Both the position numbers and the translations under genes were made by a program. Below the pieces are notes generated by a model. It searched no databases. It had not been told where the DNA came from and saw only the letters and a list, made by a program, of their open reading frames with translations. Below are positions 10,270-22,342 of a DNA stretch of 64,000 nt, piece by piece (within the stretch, counting starts at the first letter, position 1; the number at the start of each line of letters is the position of its first letter). Source of the stretch: Amoebophrya sp. A120 (Eukaryota; Sar; Dinophyceae; Syndiniales; Amoebophryaceae); contig CAJINV010000019.1 in NCBI GenBank assembly GCA_905178155.1, positions 688,475-752,474 on the forward strand, in the 5' to 3' direction.

Positions 10270-13200
10270 TTACTTGTCGTCGTTGTAATATGGGTTGGCA
10301 TTCGATTGCAAAGTTAGGAAGTCGTCGTCGTCTCCTGAATTACTCCTTCCATAGCACTGCGGGTCCTGTAGTTTCTCTTTTGACAGCGATCTGCTCATCG
10401 CTTTTCCTAGCGCTTTCTTCTTCTGTTTCTCATAACTCATTTGTCGATTTAGTTTCTTTTGCTCCGCGGCTTCCTGTGCGTCGGCAAGCAGCGCCGGATC
10501 GATCGCGAAGTTGCCACTCGAGCTGACTTATGCATTGCAAATATGGCTGGGTCTGGAAGAGTGTAAAACAAGTTTTTCATGACCTATGAGGTCTGCTTCT
10601 GGAATGCGGAACCTAGCATGAGAGACTGTGTGAGGTCTCTGTCATGCCTATCCAGCATCAGAAACTGTGTGAGGTCTCTGTCATGCAATACAGATTTTTG
10701 CATGATTCGGATTTAGCATGACAAGTTTGGATTCTTCCAGACCCAGACATACTTATTTGCATTTCATATGACTAGCTCGTCTTCGCTCACCTGTACAATC
10801 ACGGAGGGCACACTGTCCGTCTGCCGGGTACCCCTCGCTAGTGTTTCGGCGGATTTCTCGTGGGCGGGGGCCTTGGATGCGGCACTCCCCGCTTTCGTCT
10901 TTTTCTTGTGCAGTTCCGCCTCCTTAGACGCTTGCCTCACAAACCCGTGCGCATTCGCTACCTTTTTCACACCAGAAGCCGGGCTCGGCTTTCTGGCACC
11001 TGCGGCGCTAGTACTTTTCATCGCAGATGAAGTGGAATTAGTGCTTTTCGCCGACGCGTTGCTTTTCATCGATGCGGCCGCAGCGCTCCTGGCGGCGGCC
11101 GAACTTGCGGCATCTTTGCCGAAGGTCATGTTGCCGCTCTTTAGCATGTCGTAGTTGTCGGATCTGCCCGCGATGGAGTTGCCCTGGGCGCTGAAGTCGT
11201 CGGATTTTTTCTCGTGCGCAAAATGGCCTGAGTACTGCTCCCCGGTGGCCGCAGCGTTCTTCGCTGCCTCAGCTGCAGATGTCCCGCCCGGTGGAATATT
11301 GTGATGTTGACCGTGATGTCCCCCACCTCCGATGTTATCTATTTGGGTTTTGTAACCGCCAGAAGCGAAGGCGCTGCTTCCCGGCTCGGATTCCTCGCTG
11401 GCGGTCCCGGCAGTTTTCGCACTACTCGGTCCCCCAATTTTTGCGCCCGGTTCGCCGTGCGATTTCTGCACTTTGCCCTCGCCGCTGACCTCCACGACCA
11501 CCATGACATCCGACTTCTTCTTGGTGTCTGTAGCAACCTCCGTCCCCGTCTGTTTTGACCGCTGGCCCCGCGACACCTTCGATCGCAGTTGCGTGCCCCG
11601 AGATTTGGCCTTTCGGGTCGCGCGGATCTGGTCTATCACTTTTTTCCGCTGTTTCTCTAACGCCTTCATAAACGGCCCGACCTGTGCGCAAAACACCTTG
11701 TCTTCTCGCTTCTGCTTTTTCATCTCTAACGAGGACCACTCATAGCCGCCAGAACTTCGCTTACTCCAATCAGTGCGGTGCGTCGCGCGCGACGGTACCG
11801 TGGAGGCTTTGCTTGTTGGTTCTTTGGCAGCTGCTCCGATCTGGTCGGTTTTCCGGGAGCCCTGGCTGCGAGGGCCTTTGTCATAATTTCCGGTGTCCGA
11901 CTGTTCGCTGGCGCTGCTCCCCGTTTCTTCGCCGAATCGCGACAAGTTCTCCCGCTCCCCCTCAGCGCGGTTTTTGCTCATCGCTTTCGCGGCAACAGCG
12001 TCCACATCCGCTTCGACGCGACTGCCTTGCCCTATGGGGTTCTCAAACGTTACATTCTCAACTGTTGCATGATTTGTCATGCAAAAACGCTATTGCTCTG
12101 CACACCATCAAGCCTTCTTTGCATCACAAGTTCTCGACGCGCTAGATAGCATTATAATCTGCTCCAAGCCTGTAATGCAAAAGGCGCAACCTTTTCCCTT
12201 TCACTTTTGCCATTCTTGCATCACAAATTCATGTAACAGTTGAGAATGCAACAATTGAGAATTCCATATGCCCGGTCGCCCGACTGTCCAGCTCGCGCCG
12301 CACGCCGTCGGACTTTTGATCTGTGGCGCGGGAAGGTGATTTTTGCTTCTTAGTCGCGCCGGTCTCTGTTTCTGTTTCTGACTCCGTGGACGTCGCCGCG
12401 CCGGTCCGTTTGCTGGCATCGGAGAGTATGTCGGACTCGGACAGAAACTCGAGTTCTTTATTCTTTCCGTGGACCACCACCATGCCCGGGATCTTTTTGA
12501 TATAGGAATTGATCCCGGACTCGGTTATATCCGGGTACTTGCCCCCCTCCGGGTGGTACCCCGCGCCTATGTCCTTCAGCGGCCCGAGGAAGGAAACCTC
12601 TTCGCTGAACTTGTAGTAGATGTCCAGCAACACCGCCTCCTCTAGGAAATAGTCGTCTTCGTCGTCGCTCAAATCCAACAGCCGTCCCCTCTCGAGGTCG
12701 GTGTCGCTATCGGAGGAAGTATTATCCCCACCAGCTTTTCTACTTTTGTTCTTTGCCGCGTGGTTGAAGCGCTTCTGTTTCCACACCAGGTTACTCCCCG
12801 CGGGGTAGTAGCTCAGCCGCACGTAGGCGCGTTCAAACACCATGTGGTACACGTGCCTCGCGCCCCACATCTGGATCCCGTCGGGGTACTTAAAGTCTTT
12901 ATCGGCGGTCCCGCGCTGCCCACAGCAGTACGGAATGACAAACGCGAATAGATAGAGCGGGAACAAAAGAATCGACCCGATCCAGCTCAAGATGATAAAC
13001 GCCGCGTTTTGCTTCGTCCCGTCCGTGCCGGGATTTTTCTGCCGGCACCCGCAGCACAGCGCCGGCGCGCAGCAGCAACACAGGGACTCGAACCACTGCT
13101 CATTCGCCAAGTACTCGGCGAAAAGTTTTGCATACTCATCGTCCCAGGTGGAATAGCAGATGATTTCGCCCAAATCAAGCTTCCCGAGTTCGGGGCATTC

Positions 13201-15214
13201 GTGCTTGATTTTGTGCAGCATGTTTTCCGGAAGGGACTTACTGCCCAAGTGGAAGCCGATGGGTGTGCCGTCGTTCAGGCACGCCCGAAGCTTCGTCTTC
13301 TTCTCCATCTTGATCTTACTCAGGTTGTCCCGGATTTGCGACCGGTTCGTGGCGCGCCCGGTTCTTATGGATGTGTCAGAGTTGAAATCGACAAAGTTGA
13401 AATAATTTGTCATGCATAAAATGGATGCCAGTTGGGACCCAGTTTCCAAGTGGCACATGACAAATTTCGGTGGTCCCTAAATCCAGTTTGTCATGCTATT
13501 TACGCAAAGAAGAGCGATTCTCTCATGCTAGTTTAGCAGCTCGAGCTGTAACCCCACACAGGCTTACAATCGGCCTCACTTGCCTGCTCTGCAACACACG
13601 TACCTCGGGCCAGGCATTTTATGCATTACAGATTATTTCAACTTTGACGATTTCAAACCTGACGCTTCCATAGTTCTGCGAGAGGCCTTATTGGACGCCT
13701 CGCTGAGGTCGTCCTCGTCGAGCCTTTCACCGTTGGTGCGTTTCCTTAATTATCAAATGCAAATATGTCTGGGTCTGAGCGGTTGCAACTTGTCATGCAG
13801 ATTTTACATGGCCAGTGGCGTCTGTCCTGTATTCCCTAGCATCACAGATATATTTCTGAGTGCTTCTTGATGCCTTTTCCGCATGACAAAGAACGCCCTC
13901 CCCGCGTAGCACAGACTGGACTCCTCTTGCTGGTCATGCAATGCAGATGTTTTTAGAGTCCAAAGTTAGCATCACAAGTTCCAACTTTCCAGACCCAGAC
14001 CTACTTGCATTTGATATTAATATATCTTTCTTGTGCTTCGCATAGTCGACCGCCATAATGTTGTGCGAGGTGTCGGCGGTTTTGCTACGATGCATGGAGG
14101 CATGCGCCTATCCTGTGCAAAAGTATCCTACTCGTACTAATTGCAAATATGCATGACAAATCTCTTCCTTAAGGTAAAACAGCATCACAAATTCCACGTC
14201 TCTTCGTGTCAAAATCTGTGGTGCAATTTATACTAGTACGATACTCTTGCAATGCATAGCGCCGAGTGGTGTGCAATGGAGTGGTTAGGGTGCTGCCCAC
14301 CGTGCTGTCCATAATGGTGTCCTGCCTGCGAGGCGTTTCTTCCGTGCTGCGAAGCCCCGTGGCCTCCATACGCGGACTGCTGGTAGTGGGGTAGCGCGTT
14401 TGCTGTTCCCTGGCCGGATTTCCGGTACGCGGTTTGTGCAGCGACCCCCTGGCCCGACTTCCGGTACGCAGCCGCTGCTGCTACCCCCTGGCCCGATTTC
14501 CGGTACGCCGCGGCGCCGCCAACCACGCCCTGCGCGGACTTTCGCTGGTCCGCGGCCGTGCCCATGCGGTGGTAGCCGTGCTGGTGCGCGTGTTGGTGCA
14601 CGTGCTCTAGGGCCGCGGCGGCCGCGGAGTCGGTGCGGTGGTTCTGGTGCCCCGGCTTCATCAGATGCAAATCGTGGCTGTCGGCATGGTATCAACTGCA
14701 AATATGTCTGGGTCTGGATGAATGAAACTTGTCATGCAGGTTTTCTATGACCTATGTATGAGGTCTGGAATGTTGCGGGACCTAGCATGACAGAGTGGTC
14801 TTTGAGGTCTCTGCCATGCCTATCCTGTATGAGGAACTCCCTCCACCAAAGTTGGTCGAAAGTGGACAGCGGTTGGCACTCATGCAACACAGATTTCTGC
14901 ATGATTCGGATTAAGCATGGCAAGTTGCAATCTTCCAGACCCAGACATTTTTGCAATCCATACATGGTGGATGTGCTGGTCGCCGGCCGCGGCGCCCCAG
15001 ACGCCGGTTGCATCCTCCGAGTCGCCAAAAAAATCGTCGCCGCCGAAAAACTATCCTGTGCAAAAGTATCGCACTCGTAGTAATTGCAGACACGCATTAC
15101 AAATCTCGTTCCCAAGGCAAATCAGCATGACAAATTGCATTTGTCATGCTGAGGAAATTTGTCATGTAATTTATACTAGTACGATACTTTTGCAGTTCAT
15201 AAAAACTTCTTCAT
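10270..15214 (-). CDS. Cys-rich membrane protein, 1,095 aa, eight exons
   Basis: Exons: 15207-15214, 14968-15051, 14264-14689, 14022-14108, 13678-13750, 12274-13365, 10774-12032, 10270-10528. They total 3,288 nt, exactly 1,096 codons. The start is the ATG at 15214 (MKKFFGGDDFFGDSEDATG); the first introner sits 8 nt after it. Residues about 40-170 are His/Gln/Ala-rich with three YRKSGQG repeats. Around 319 lies a Cys cluster (SLCCCCAPALCCGCRQ), then a hydrophobic segment (349-378, FIILSWIGSILLFPLYLFAF) and a folded-looking stretch (GIQMWGARHVYHMVFERAYV). The C-terminal half is low complexity, Lys/Ser/Ala-rich, ending PYYNDDK. I do not recognise the family; membrane attachment is inferred. Confidence 0.88.
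10529..10768. mobile_element. Introner A2, TSD TGACT
   Basis: 240 bp with TGACT at 10524-10528 and 10769-10773. Removal joins EDELV to SSSGNFAIDPALL and exposes the true C-terminal exon. Confidence 0.93.
12033..12268. mobile_element. Introner D, TSD TGCCC
   Basis: 236 bp starting TATGGGGTTCTCAAACG and ending TTGAGAATTCCATA. TGCCC lies at 12028-12032 and 12269-12273. The join reads DSRATGQGSRVEAD. Confidence 0.95.
13366..13672. mobile_element. Introner E, TSD GTTCT
   Basis: 307 bp, the same length as the E copy at 60911. GTTCT lies at 13361-13365 and 13673-13677. The inner subterminal motif is TTTGTCATGC. Confidence 0.95.
13751..14016. mobile_element. Introner A1, TSD TTAAT
   Basis: 266 bp with TTAAT at 13746-13750 and 14017-14021. 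Confidence 0.93.
14109..14258. mobile_element. Introner C, TSD GCGCC
   Basis: 150 bp with GCGCC at 14104-14108 and 14259-14263. Same length and interior as the copy at 15052. Confidence 0.95.
14690..14962. mobile_element. Introner A2, TSD CATGG
   Basis: 273 bp with CATGG at 14685-14689 and 14963-14967. The join reads QHIHHADSHDLHLM. Confidence 0.94.
15052..15201. mobile_element. Introner C, TSD AAAAC, 8 nt after a start codon
   Basis: 150 bp with AAAAC at 15047-15051 and 15202-15206. It interrupts the third codon of the 1,095-aa gene. Confidence 0.93.
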
Positions 15215-16066
15215 CTTCTGGTCTGATAAGTACCTTGTCTACTCGCCGAGCAGGCTGCTGAATTCCTATTATCACGCGTTCTTTCACAGCTTCAACTTGT
15301 TCACCGCCACTGGAGGTGCTGGTTGCCACTGTGGTTTGATTTCAACCATCTTCGAGCCGTGGATCACGGCAGATGGTGCATTCAACGTCTATTGGTCGTG
15401 AGGGAGAATTGTTGTATGCGTAGATGTTGTTCGTTCAACATAAAATCTGGAACAAGTCGTGAAACGGGGAAAGAAACAAGTTATTTAAAGGACGTAATGA
15501 TAGGAATGCTAAAAAAATTTTCTAAAATATTTTCGATTTCCGCATTATCATAGTTCGGAGGCTTTCCTTTTCGACAATTATATTGGTTTAACATCAACAT
15601 CAGGAGTTCTTTTCTATGAGAAACTAGAAAACATACAACGCTAGGACGTTGAGAGAGACAAACTTCTAAAAATGTGGAAAGGAAATATTAATTACAGGGG
15701 TGAATGCCTGTTGTAAATTGATGATAGGAACATGAACAACACACAAATGGAAGTAAAATGTCGCAGGAGGAGGAAACGCCAGGGTTGTTTATCATGTTCG
15801 CACGACGACAGGACGAGTAAATAATTTGAAAAAGACCGATGGCATTTTGCAGGCATCCGTTCTGTGGTAATTAATGGTGTAAAAGCACGAAAGCAGGATG
15901 AGTTTTTTTTTTGCACGAACGAAGCACAGACGTGACGATGTTTGATATTCTGTTTCTGTGTTGAAGAACGAAATTACCGATAAGTAGCTATGGGAATAAA
16001 TTCAGTGTACACGAAGAGAAGTACCGATGGAAAGCTCTTTTTTATCCAGTCAAGACCGAAGATGGT
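15215..16066. other. Intergenic upstream of the 1,095-aa gene
   Basis: No minus-strand coding signal. A 65-codon plus-strand open stretch (15207-15403) is discussed under rejected items. The rest is AT-rich. Confidence 0.5.
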
Positions 16067-16607
16067 ACGAGGTCAGTAGGAAGTCAAATTTCTCTTCGAG
16101 ACAAAGCGAAACAGAAGCAAGGTGGTAGCTGCACTAGAGGACGAACCGATATGACATCATTCTATATGTTCTTTCTAACATCAACCGAACCAGGACTGAG
16201 AAAGGAGCATTTCCACGAGAAAAGGGAAAGGCGCAACCCAAGCAGAAACAAGAACGGAGTATAGACACACACAGGCGCTTGTGTTGGCTCGCTTCTCCTA
16301 ACTACAGCGCATTCCTCCTGTCAAGGATGACTCGTTGACGTTGTACTAGCGAGATAAGACCACGCTTAGTCCGGTCCTAGACAAGACTTTGTGGCTTGTT
16401 CCATTTGCTCTTGGTATGTTCATCTTTTCTTCTCCGGCGATTTACTGCTACTTACCGCGTTCGAAGAAATATCTGAGTTGTTGTGTAATGAAGATTTATT
16501 CAAAAGCAACATTTTCGGAAAGTCATGCGGATCATACTAGCGACAGGGACAGCGACAGGTATACAGCAATCGAATTTCGAAAGAAGTACTTGGGCAGTCA
16601 AGATCAG
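16067..16607. repeat. Dispersed repeat, copy 1
   Basis: Shares long near-identical blocks with 19949-20529, for example CTATATGTTCTTTCTAACAT and TTACCGCGTTCGAAGAAATA, with small indels. No coding potential seen. Confidence 0.85.
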
Positions 16608-17002
16608 TAGCTACCACGTACTGTTCAAGTACAACATGCTACTTTTTTCTTCATCTTCTTTTGTGTCAGTGATGTAGGAAAAGTGATTTATTTCTTGCTC
16701 CAACCGCAAGACTTGAGGACCTAGCCGAAGAAGATCCTGCAAATTCGACGAAAATTTTCAATGCAGGGGGACCCGCACGACGCGACCACTGTTCTTGAGG
16801 TTCTTTACTGTTGAGGTCGATTTTTTTCAAATGAACGGCAGGAGGAGTAGGAGTAGCAGTTGTCCACTACCGGACAAAAAAAAAAACGCCAGCGCAACAG
16901 ACTCTGCTGTGTCGCGCAAGTTGTACTGTAGCAGAAAGAAATTTTTAGTGCAAAATAAATCCTCTTCTTCTTCTAGTCGAGAGACATTTGTCCCCGAGCC
17001 AC

Positions 17003-18945
17003 TCAAAATTCATTTCTGTTCGAGATCTCGACCACAACTTGAGACTTCAGCTGTCGGGCCCGGTCTTCGTCTTGGCGAAGAGTCAGAGAAATTTGTAGCT
17101 TCAAGCCGGCAAAAAGTTCCTCGCCGCTCCGGGCGGCCGTGTGCAGCTCGTCTTTGGTCGTCAAGGTGGAAGCTGCGTCTGTGTAGTTGCTTGATTTGGC
17201 GAGTACTACGCTGCAGTGGCCGGTGACTTTGAGGATACTACCGTAGTCCTCCCAAAGACGTTCGTTTTCTTCGTCACTGAAGTGGGGGAATCCGGCTGCA
17301 GGTTTCCAAGCTGATGCAAGCCGCAGCGCCGTTCGCTGTATCAAACAAAAAAGCGCCACGCATTTTTCCTTGTACCCATCATTATTGATGGGTTGCGTCG
17401 CATGATGCTAGATTGATGGTTGGAGCGAGTACAAAGTTGTGGACATATTGATTTTCACGTCCACGCAAGGGTAAGATAGACAGCTTGTGAACAAGCGAAA
17501 GCCGCTTCTAGCTTTATGTCAAACCAAAGAACGCGATTGATATAGGAAATCATATTGGTGCACTCGACAAGACAGCGCATCAATTTGTCCAGCAAAAATC
17601 ATACAGATTCAATATACAACTTTCGGGCGCCATCATGTCCCAAGTGGTTGCTGGCGAGCGCGAGAGGCTTTTTGCCATTTGATACTAGGCTTCTGGCTGG
17701 TGTGCCGGCAGTGCTGGAGCTCCACCCGCCGTGGTCCTGGTCGAGAGTCTGGAAAATTAATGTACTTGTCGTACAGTGTGGTGGTTTCTGGGGAACCATT
17801 ACTCTTCTGCCACTTACCGTAGTCCTCCTCGTTGTCCACGACTGCTGACACGAGCCTTAAACAAGTACCGGGATAGCGGTGATCACCGACGTTTTGAAGT
17901 CCGAAAGGTTTTGGTTCCGCAACCGCGACAAAGTGCGGCTTACGATAGTGCCTCCGTTGCAGCTCCGACGAGTCCTCAACCACCATGTCTTCCGTTTCGT
18001 GCCCAAGCTGCGTTTCTAATTCAGTCAGGGCGTGCGCTAGAGTTTTGGGGTATTGAGTATGCAAGAACGGCTGCTTGGTCACACGCTTCCAGAGTGTCCT
18101 GATCCAAGACATATTCCTTCTGTTGGGAGCCACGGTGGTCCCATCTTGCAGGTTCTCTCCCTGCAGAGCAAAGAGTGCGCGCCGGACCGCCATTGCGTTT
18201 TCTTCGAACGATTGTATGACCTCCTCCGGAAAAACAAAGCCACCCTGGCGCGCATCAGTCCTTGTGCTTTCGTCTTGAGATAGAAGTGGCTGCAGGAGGG
18301 CTCGGAAAGTTTTTTGCTGCCGGAGGCGTATGTCTTGCTGCCTCACTCCTGCTTTCATGAGACGGCTTGCTGCTGGGAGCTGCCCCTCAGTTATCATCCG
18401 GAAAAAAGCTAGAGCATGCACAATTTTGAGTTGAAAACAATCTCCTGTCTCGTCTGACGTGTCAACATTCGTGACCAGGAGCACAGTAGCGGCTCGTCCT
18501 CCATGGTAGATCGTTTCATTTTGTGTAATTCTAATTACGACGGGAAGTACGCATATTTATTATTTCTATCATGACAAAATTTTCGAACATAGCGACGCGC
18601 TCGCTTTTTTCTGTTGATACGTTGTACAGGGTCAAGGAAGGACAGAACCTGGTCCGCCAGCCCAGGCTCTCGTGTGAACAAATCCACAAGTGGGTCGTGA
18701 GAAGCTGCAGCCTTGCCCTTCGTCCGACCTAGACATAGAGAAGATAGCGAAAAGCGGCTCGTTGCTGGGGTCATCACCTGAAATCCTTCTACGTGGACGA
18801 ACAGGGACGACAAGGAGCAGCAAAGTTGCAACATTAACCCAAAAATCTTCGCACCAGCAACGATAGAGGCAGGGACATGCATGCGGGGACTCTGAGAGAG
18901 CCGTCCCTTGTCGTGCACCCGTGAAGAATGGGCGGCTAACATCAT
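17003..18945 (-). CDS. Predicted secreted protein, paralogue of 23711-24967
   Basis: Three minus-strand open segments (about 18535-18945, 17633-18484+, 17003-17359) line up in order with the single-exon gene at 23711-24967. Shared landmarks: a signal peptide (MHVPASIVAGAKIFGLMLQL, internal ATG at 18882); KTFRALLQPLLSQDE against KAFRALLQRLATEDR; WIRTLWKRVTKQPFL against LIRKLWKSTTGGDL; a Leu-rich helix (TLAHALTELETQL); and the end VVVEIS against VIVEIS. I recognise no domain. The two gaps are presumably ordinary introns; exact splice sites were not fixed and a frameshifted relic cannot be excluded. No introner lies in this gene. Confidence 0.6.
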
Positions 18946-19895
18946 TTATAATTTCGTAGAGAAATAGCCTGGAGGAAGCAGGGGGTAAGTGAAAAAAAAA
19001 AGCCCACGACTGTTACTTGTTTTTACGTGAAAGCGCAAGTGAAGAGTGAGCTTGCAGCGTTTCCTTTTTTTTGTCTCTTGTGCAGCTTCAGTAGTTTTTT
19101 CTACTTCTTAGCGCAGAATTTCAAAAAAATGACTTTGCAAAATACAGGCCTTCTGCAAGTCTTACAAAATCTCCCTTAGTATTAAGTAAAACTGGGTCCA
19201 CCGACTCCGAGAAGAGGAAATTGGATGTTCGTAGTGACGGGTTGTATACGATTAATTGCGAATGGGAATGCTTAAATCTGGAAGTGACCAGTCCAAATAC
19301 TAGCTGTGTGTGGTACTTGAAATTGGCACTGTACGTCGAAGTTTTTTCACGACGAGGCTTTAGTTGCTTTATTTCTTGGTTCCTCAAGATGTTGTGATTA
19401 CCATGCTGGGGCTAATGACTAGAAGGATTTTTAGGGACTGACTGGTCAAAATCGGTGTACATACAACGTTAGGGGGACTGTCTGTGAGTGTTTGCAGGAT
19501 CGACATTTTCGAGAACAGATGGTCTCGGCCACCATTATTCGTAAAGTGATCAGATAGAATTGAAATTCAAATAGATTTGCATCTGCGAAATTTGTTTCTA
19601 CCTCGACAAAGAGATTCTTGTATGCTGCTACGATTTGTACAGCAGAACTGACCGACAGAGAGGACAGGAAATTATAGCAGGACTGGTCTATGCCTATGCG
19701 CTCCACGATCTTGATTCTCGAATTTATTTTCACACTTGTAGTATAGAGGTAGAGCTCTACAGAAGCTCACCATGCTCTGCCGCTTCTTTGTCGACCGATG
19801 GACGAAAATGCGATAATTGTTGCAACGAACAGAATGAACACGTGGCTAGTATGTATCTACGCAGTAGAAGTACTGGATTAAGTATCAGTCATTGT
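18946..19895. other. Intergenic, AT-rich
   Basis: Two minus-strand ORFs of 88 and 95 codons (19121-19387, 19446-19733) have no domain, introner or homology support in this window and are left uncalled. Confidence 0.45.
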
Positions 19896-20576
19896 CATCG
19901 TGGTCTTCTAGTGCCGCTGCGAGATGAACCCGTCCTAAATAACTGTATACGAGGTCAGTAGGAAGGCAAATTGCTCGTCGAGACAAAGCGAAACAATTGC
20001 AGGGTGGTAGCTGCACTAGAGGACGAACCGATACGACATCACTCTATATGTTCTTTCTAACATCAACCGAACCAGGACTGAGAAAGGAGCATTTCCACGA
20101 GAAAAGGGGAAGCCACAACCCAAGCGAAAACAAGTTTGTTGCATCACAACGGAGTATGGACACACAAAGGTGCTGGAGGTCTTGGTTCGCTTGTCCTGAC
20201 TACCGCGCATTCTTCCCGTCAAGTATGGCTTGTTGTAGCGACATATAATTAAGTACTTATACCACGCTTTTTTCTTCTCGTTTTAGTCCCGTCCTAGACA
20301 AGACTTTGTAGTTTGTTCCAGTTGCTCTTAATATGTTCATCTTTTCTTCTCCGGTGATTTCCTGCTACTTACCGCGTTCGAAGAAATATCTGAGTTGTTG
20401 TGTAATGGAGATTTATTTGAAAGCAACATTTATTTCCGAAAGTCATGCGAATCATACACTGCGACAGCGACAGGGATACAGCAATCGAATTTCTAAAGAA
20501 GTAGCACAAAATGGGCAGTTGAGATCAGTGATCGTGGTCTTCTAGTGCCGTTGCGAGATGAACCCGGTCTAAATAC
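19896..20576. repeat. Dispersed repeat copy 2 bounded by 46-bp direct repeats
   Basis: The core 19949-20529 matches 16067-16607. It is flanked by near-identical direct repeats containing ATCGTGGTCTTCTAGTGCCG at 19896-19942 and 20531-20576. This could be a tandem-repeat relic or a small element with direct terminal repeats. Copy 1 lacks these flanks. Confidence 0.7.
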
Positions 20577-21068
20577 CTGTGTAGAACTGTTCACCACGAC
20601 CTAGAAAGTAGAAATAGGCGTATATATGTATCTGTCCGCGCCAATTTATGTGTTTCAGCTAAAAATGAAATTTTGGCAGACAGGACTGACAAGCAATCCT
20701 CACGTTTCATCGCGAAGATGTCGCCTCGGAAGTGGCGGCGGAATCGGGGGCGGAATCGGTGGGCGTCGAGGTCCTGACCCGGAAAACATGCTGGTTTGGC
20801 TAAATTCACAGCAAATGTGTAACAAACTGTAACACTTTTTTCGTGGGATACCTTTTCCAACGAGGCAAGTAGCGCTTCGAAGTAGTCATCCGCTAAAATC
20901 ACGTTGTCGCCCGGCCTGGCCTCCCGCATCTCCGAGTAAACTTCGATCAGGTTGCGAAACTGCAATCCGCACCGATCGAACAGCTTCTTCGCGGTGGGAT
21001 CTTCATACAGGCGGCCGAGAATCGCGAGCGTGACGTAGGTGACAATGTTGTCGTCCTCCACATCTTCC

Positions 21069-21322
21069 TATCCAATGCAAATATGTCTGAGTCTGGAAAC
21101 TTGTGATGCAAATCTGTGAATGGCAGGCGCACTACAATGCGCAGCCAAGCATGACAAGTTTATGACGCGCTATGTGTTTCGTCTTCCGCATGGGAAACTG
21201 CGTTTTTGCCTGACAGGCAAGGGGCCCTCTTCCTGCTCACGCAACACAGATTGAAGGCTCATGCCAGACAAGCATGACAAACCTGCATTCTTCCAGACCC
21301 AGACATATTTGAATACATACCT
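21069..21322. mobile_element. Introner A3 with GT-AG compatible edges, TSD CTTCC
   Basis: 254 bp with CTTCC at 21064-21068 and 21323-21327. In the sense direction the exon ends GGAAGAG before GTATGT and the intron ends GATAG, so ordinary GT-AG splicing also works. Both choices keep the KKKKE(EE)DVEDDN frame. Confidence 0.85.
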
Positions 21323-21378
21323 CTTCCTTTTTTTTCTTCTCCCTCTCACTGCCCCGAAAATTGGTCACCATGGACTCC

Positions 21379-21531
21379 TATTCTGTGCAAAAGTATCGAA
21401 TTCGTAGTGCAGTCATGCATTACAAATCTTTTTCTTAAAGGGAAATCAGCATTACAGATTGCATTTCTCATGCTGAGGAAATTTGTAATGCATTTACTTA
21501 TACGACGAGTACGATACTTTTGCAATTCATA
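21379..21531. mobile_element. Introner C, TSD ACTCC
   Basis: 153 bp with ACTCC at 21374-21378 and 21532-21536. Confidence 0.9.
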
Positions 21532-22341
21532 ACTCCGAGCGCCGCATCAGCGATTGCTTCATTGTCCCCGCAACGCCGCCCGCGGCTCCTACACCTCCTG
21601 GAGGTTGTACCGACGTAGTCCGATTGTTGTTCTTCTACTTGCGAACCAGGCATGAAGATCACCTCGCCAACATCTGCGCCTTGCAACTCGCGTAGCTCCA
21701 GCAAAGCAGTGCTGTTCCAACTGACCGCTGGCTCGGTGACGCCTTTTATCGTCGAGACCCAGTCGTCGAGAGTGACAATCCGCAAAAGGGTGTACATGGC
21801 GCGCCCAATGTTGGAAAAATCCTTGCTGTTACTACTACCTGCGGATGCAGAAAGAAGTGTTGAGCTAGAAGTACTTGAGGCTGCTGTTGTACCACTAGCA
21901 GTTGCACTACCACTGCTACCACTACTACTACTCCCCCCGGCAAGAAGAGCATCGTCTTTCCGGACTTGCAAGTCGCCGACGGTTTGCACCAAGAAGATGC
22001 TCGCTGTGTAGGTCCTGACCCGGAAAACATGCTGGATTGGCGTTCATCTGCAACAGATTGCCGCTTTCGCATGTCGTGAGGCTTCAGGAACATCATCACG
22101 CCACTCTAAAGCCACAACTGCACTTCGTTGAATTCATCTACAACGGAAAAAATCTTTATCCAAAACTAGAAATCTTTAATCCAAAACTAGAACAGCGATC
22201 TTTTTTCAAAAATAAAACAGGAAGGGCCAAAAGCTTCTAGACGCGCCAAAGAATAAATAAACAGCTTCACTTGCTTCGCAGAGGAAGAACTTCTTCCTCT
22301 TCCCCTCCTCACTGCTTCCTCACTCCCGGGTCGCCCCGCCC

Positions 22342-22342
22342 N
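22342..22342. other. Single N: assembly join
   Basis: The only ambiguous base seen. It lies exactly between the two identical 1,295-bp copies, as expected where two contigs with overlapping ends were placed side by side. Confidence 0.9.

Larger units (their letters stand above)
20591..22099 (-). pseudogene. Fragment of a voltage-gated cation channel, pore region
   Basis: The exon ending near 21537 contains FSNIGRAMYTLLRIVTLDDW, which fits the P-loop of four-domain Ca2+/Na+ channels (Ion_trans family), where a T-x-D-D/S-W core follows the pore helix. Upstream is TYTASIFLVQTVGDLQV, possibly the end of S5. Downstream of two introners is an exon reading EDVEDDNIVTYVTLAILGRL...EVYSEMREARPGDNVILADDYFEALLASLEKVS. 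No voltage sensor (S1-S4) or clear S6 was found, and the pore exon and the exon after 21379 are in different frames under the simple TSD rule. It may be a decayed or partly assembled gene. The 3' part carries a motif (AGCATGTTTTCCGGGTCAGG) repeated near 22025. Confidence 0.5.
21047..22341. repeat. Exact 1,295-bp duplication, first copy
   Basis: Identical to 22343-23637 with a constant offset of 1,296. Contains two introners and the channel pore exon. Confidence 0.95.

Noticed and set aside
15207-15403. A 65-codon plus-strand open stretch (reading FFIFWSDKYLVYSPSR) that would continue upstream across the introner at 15052
   Set aside because: The minus-strand model gives a full 1,096-codon frame starting with ATG at 15214. 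The plus reading becomes Arg/Gly-biased shadow sequence further upstream and has no start.
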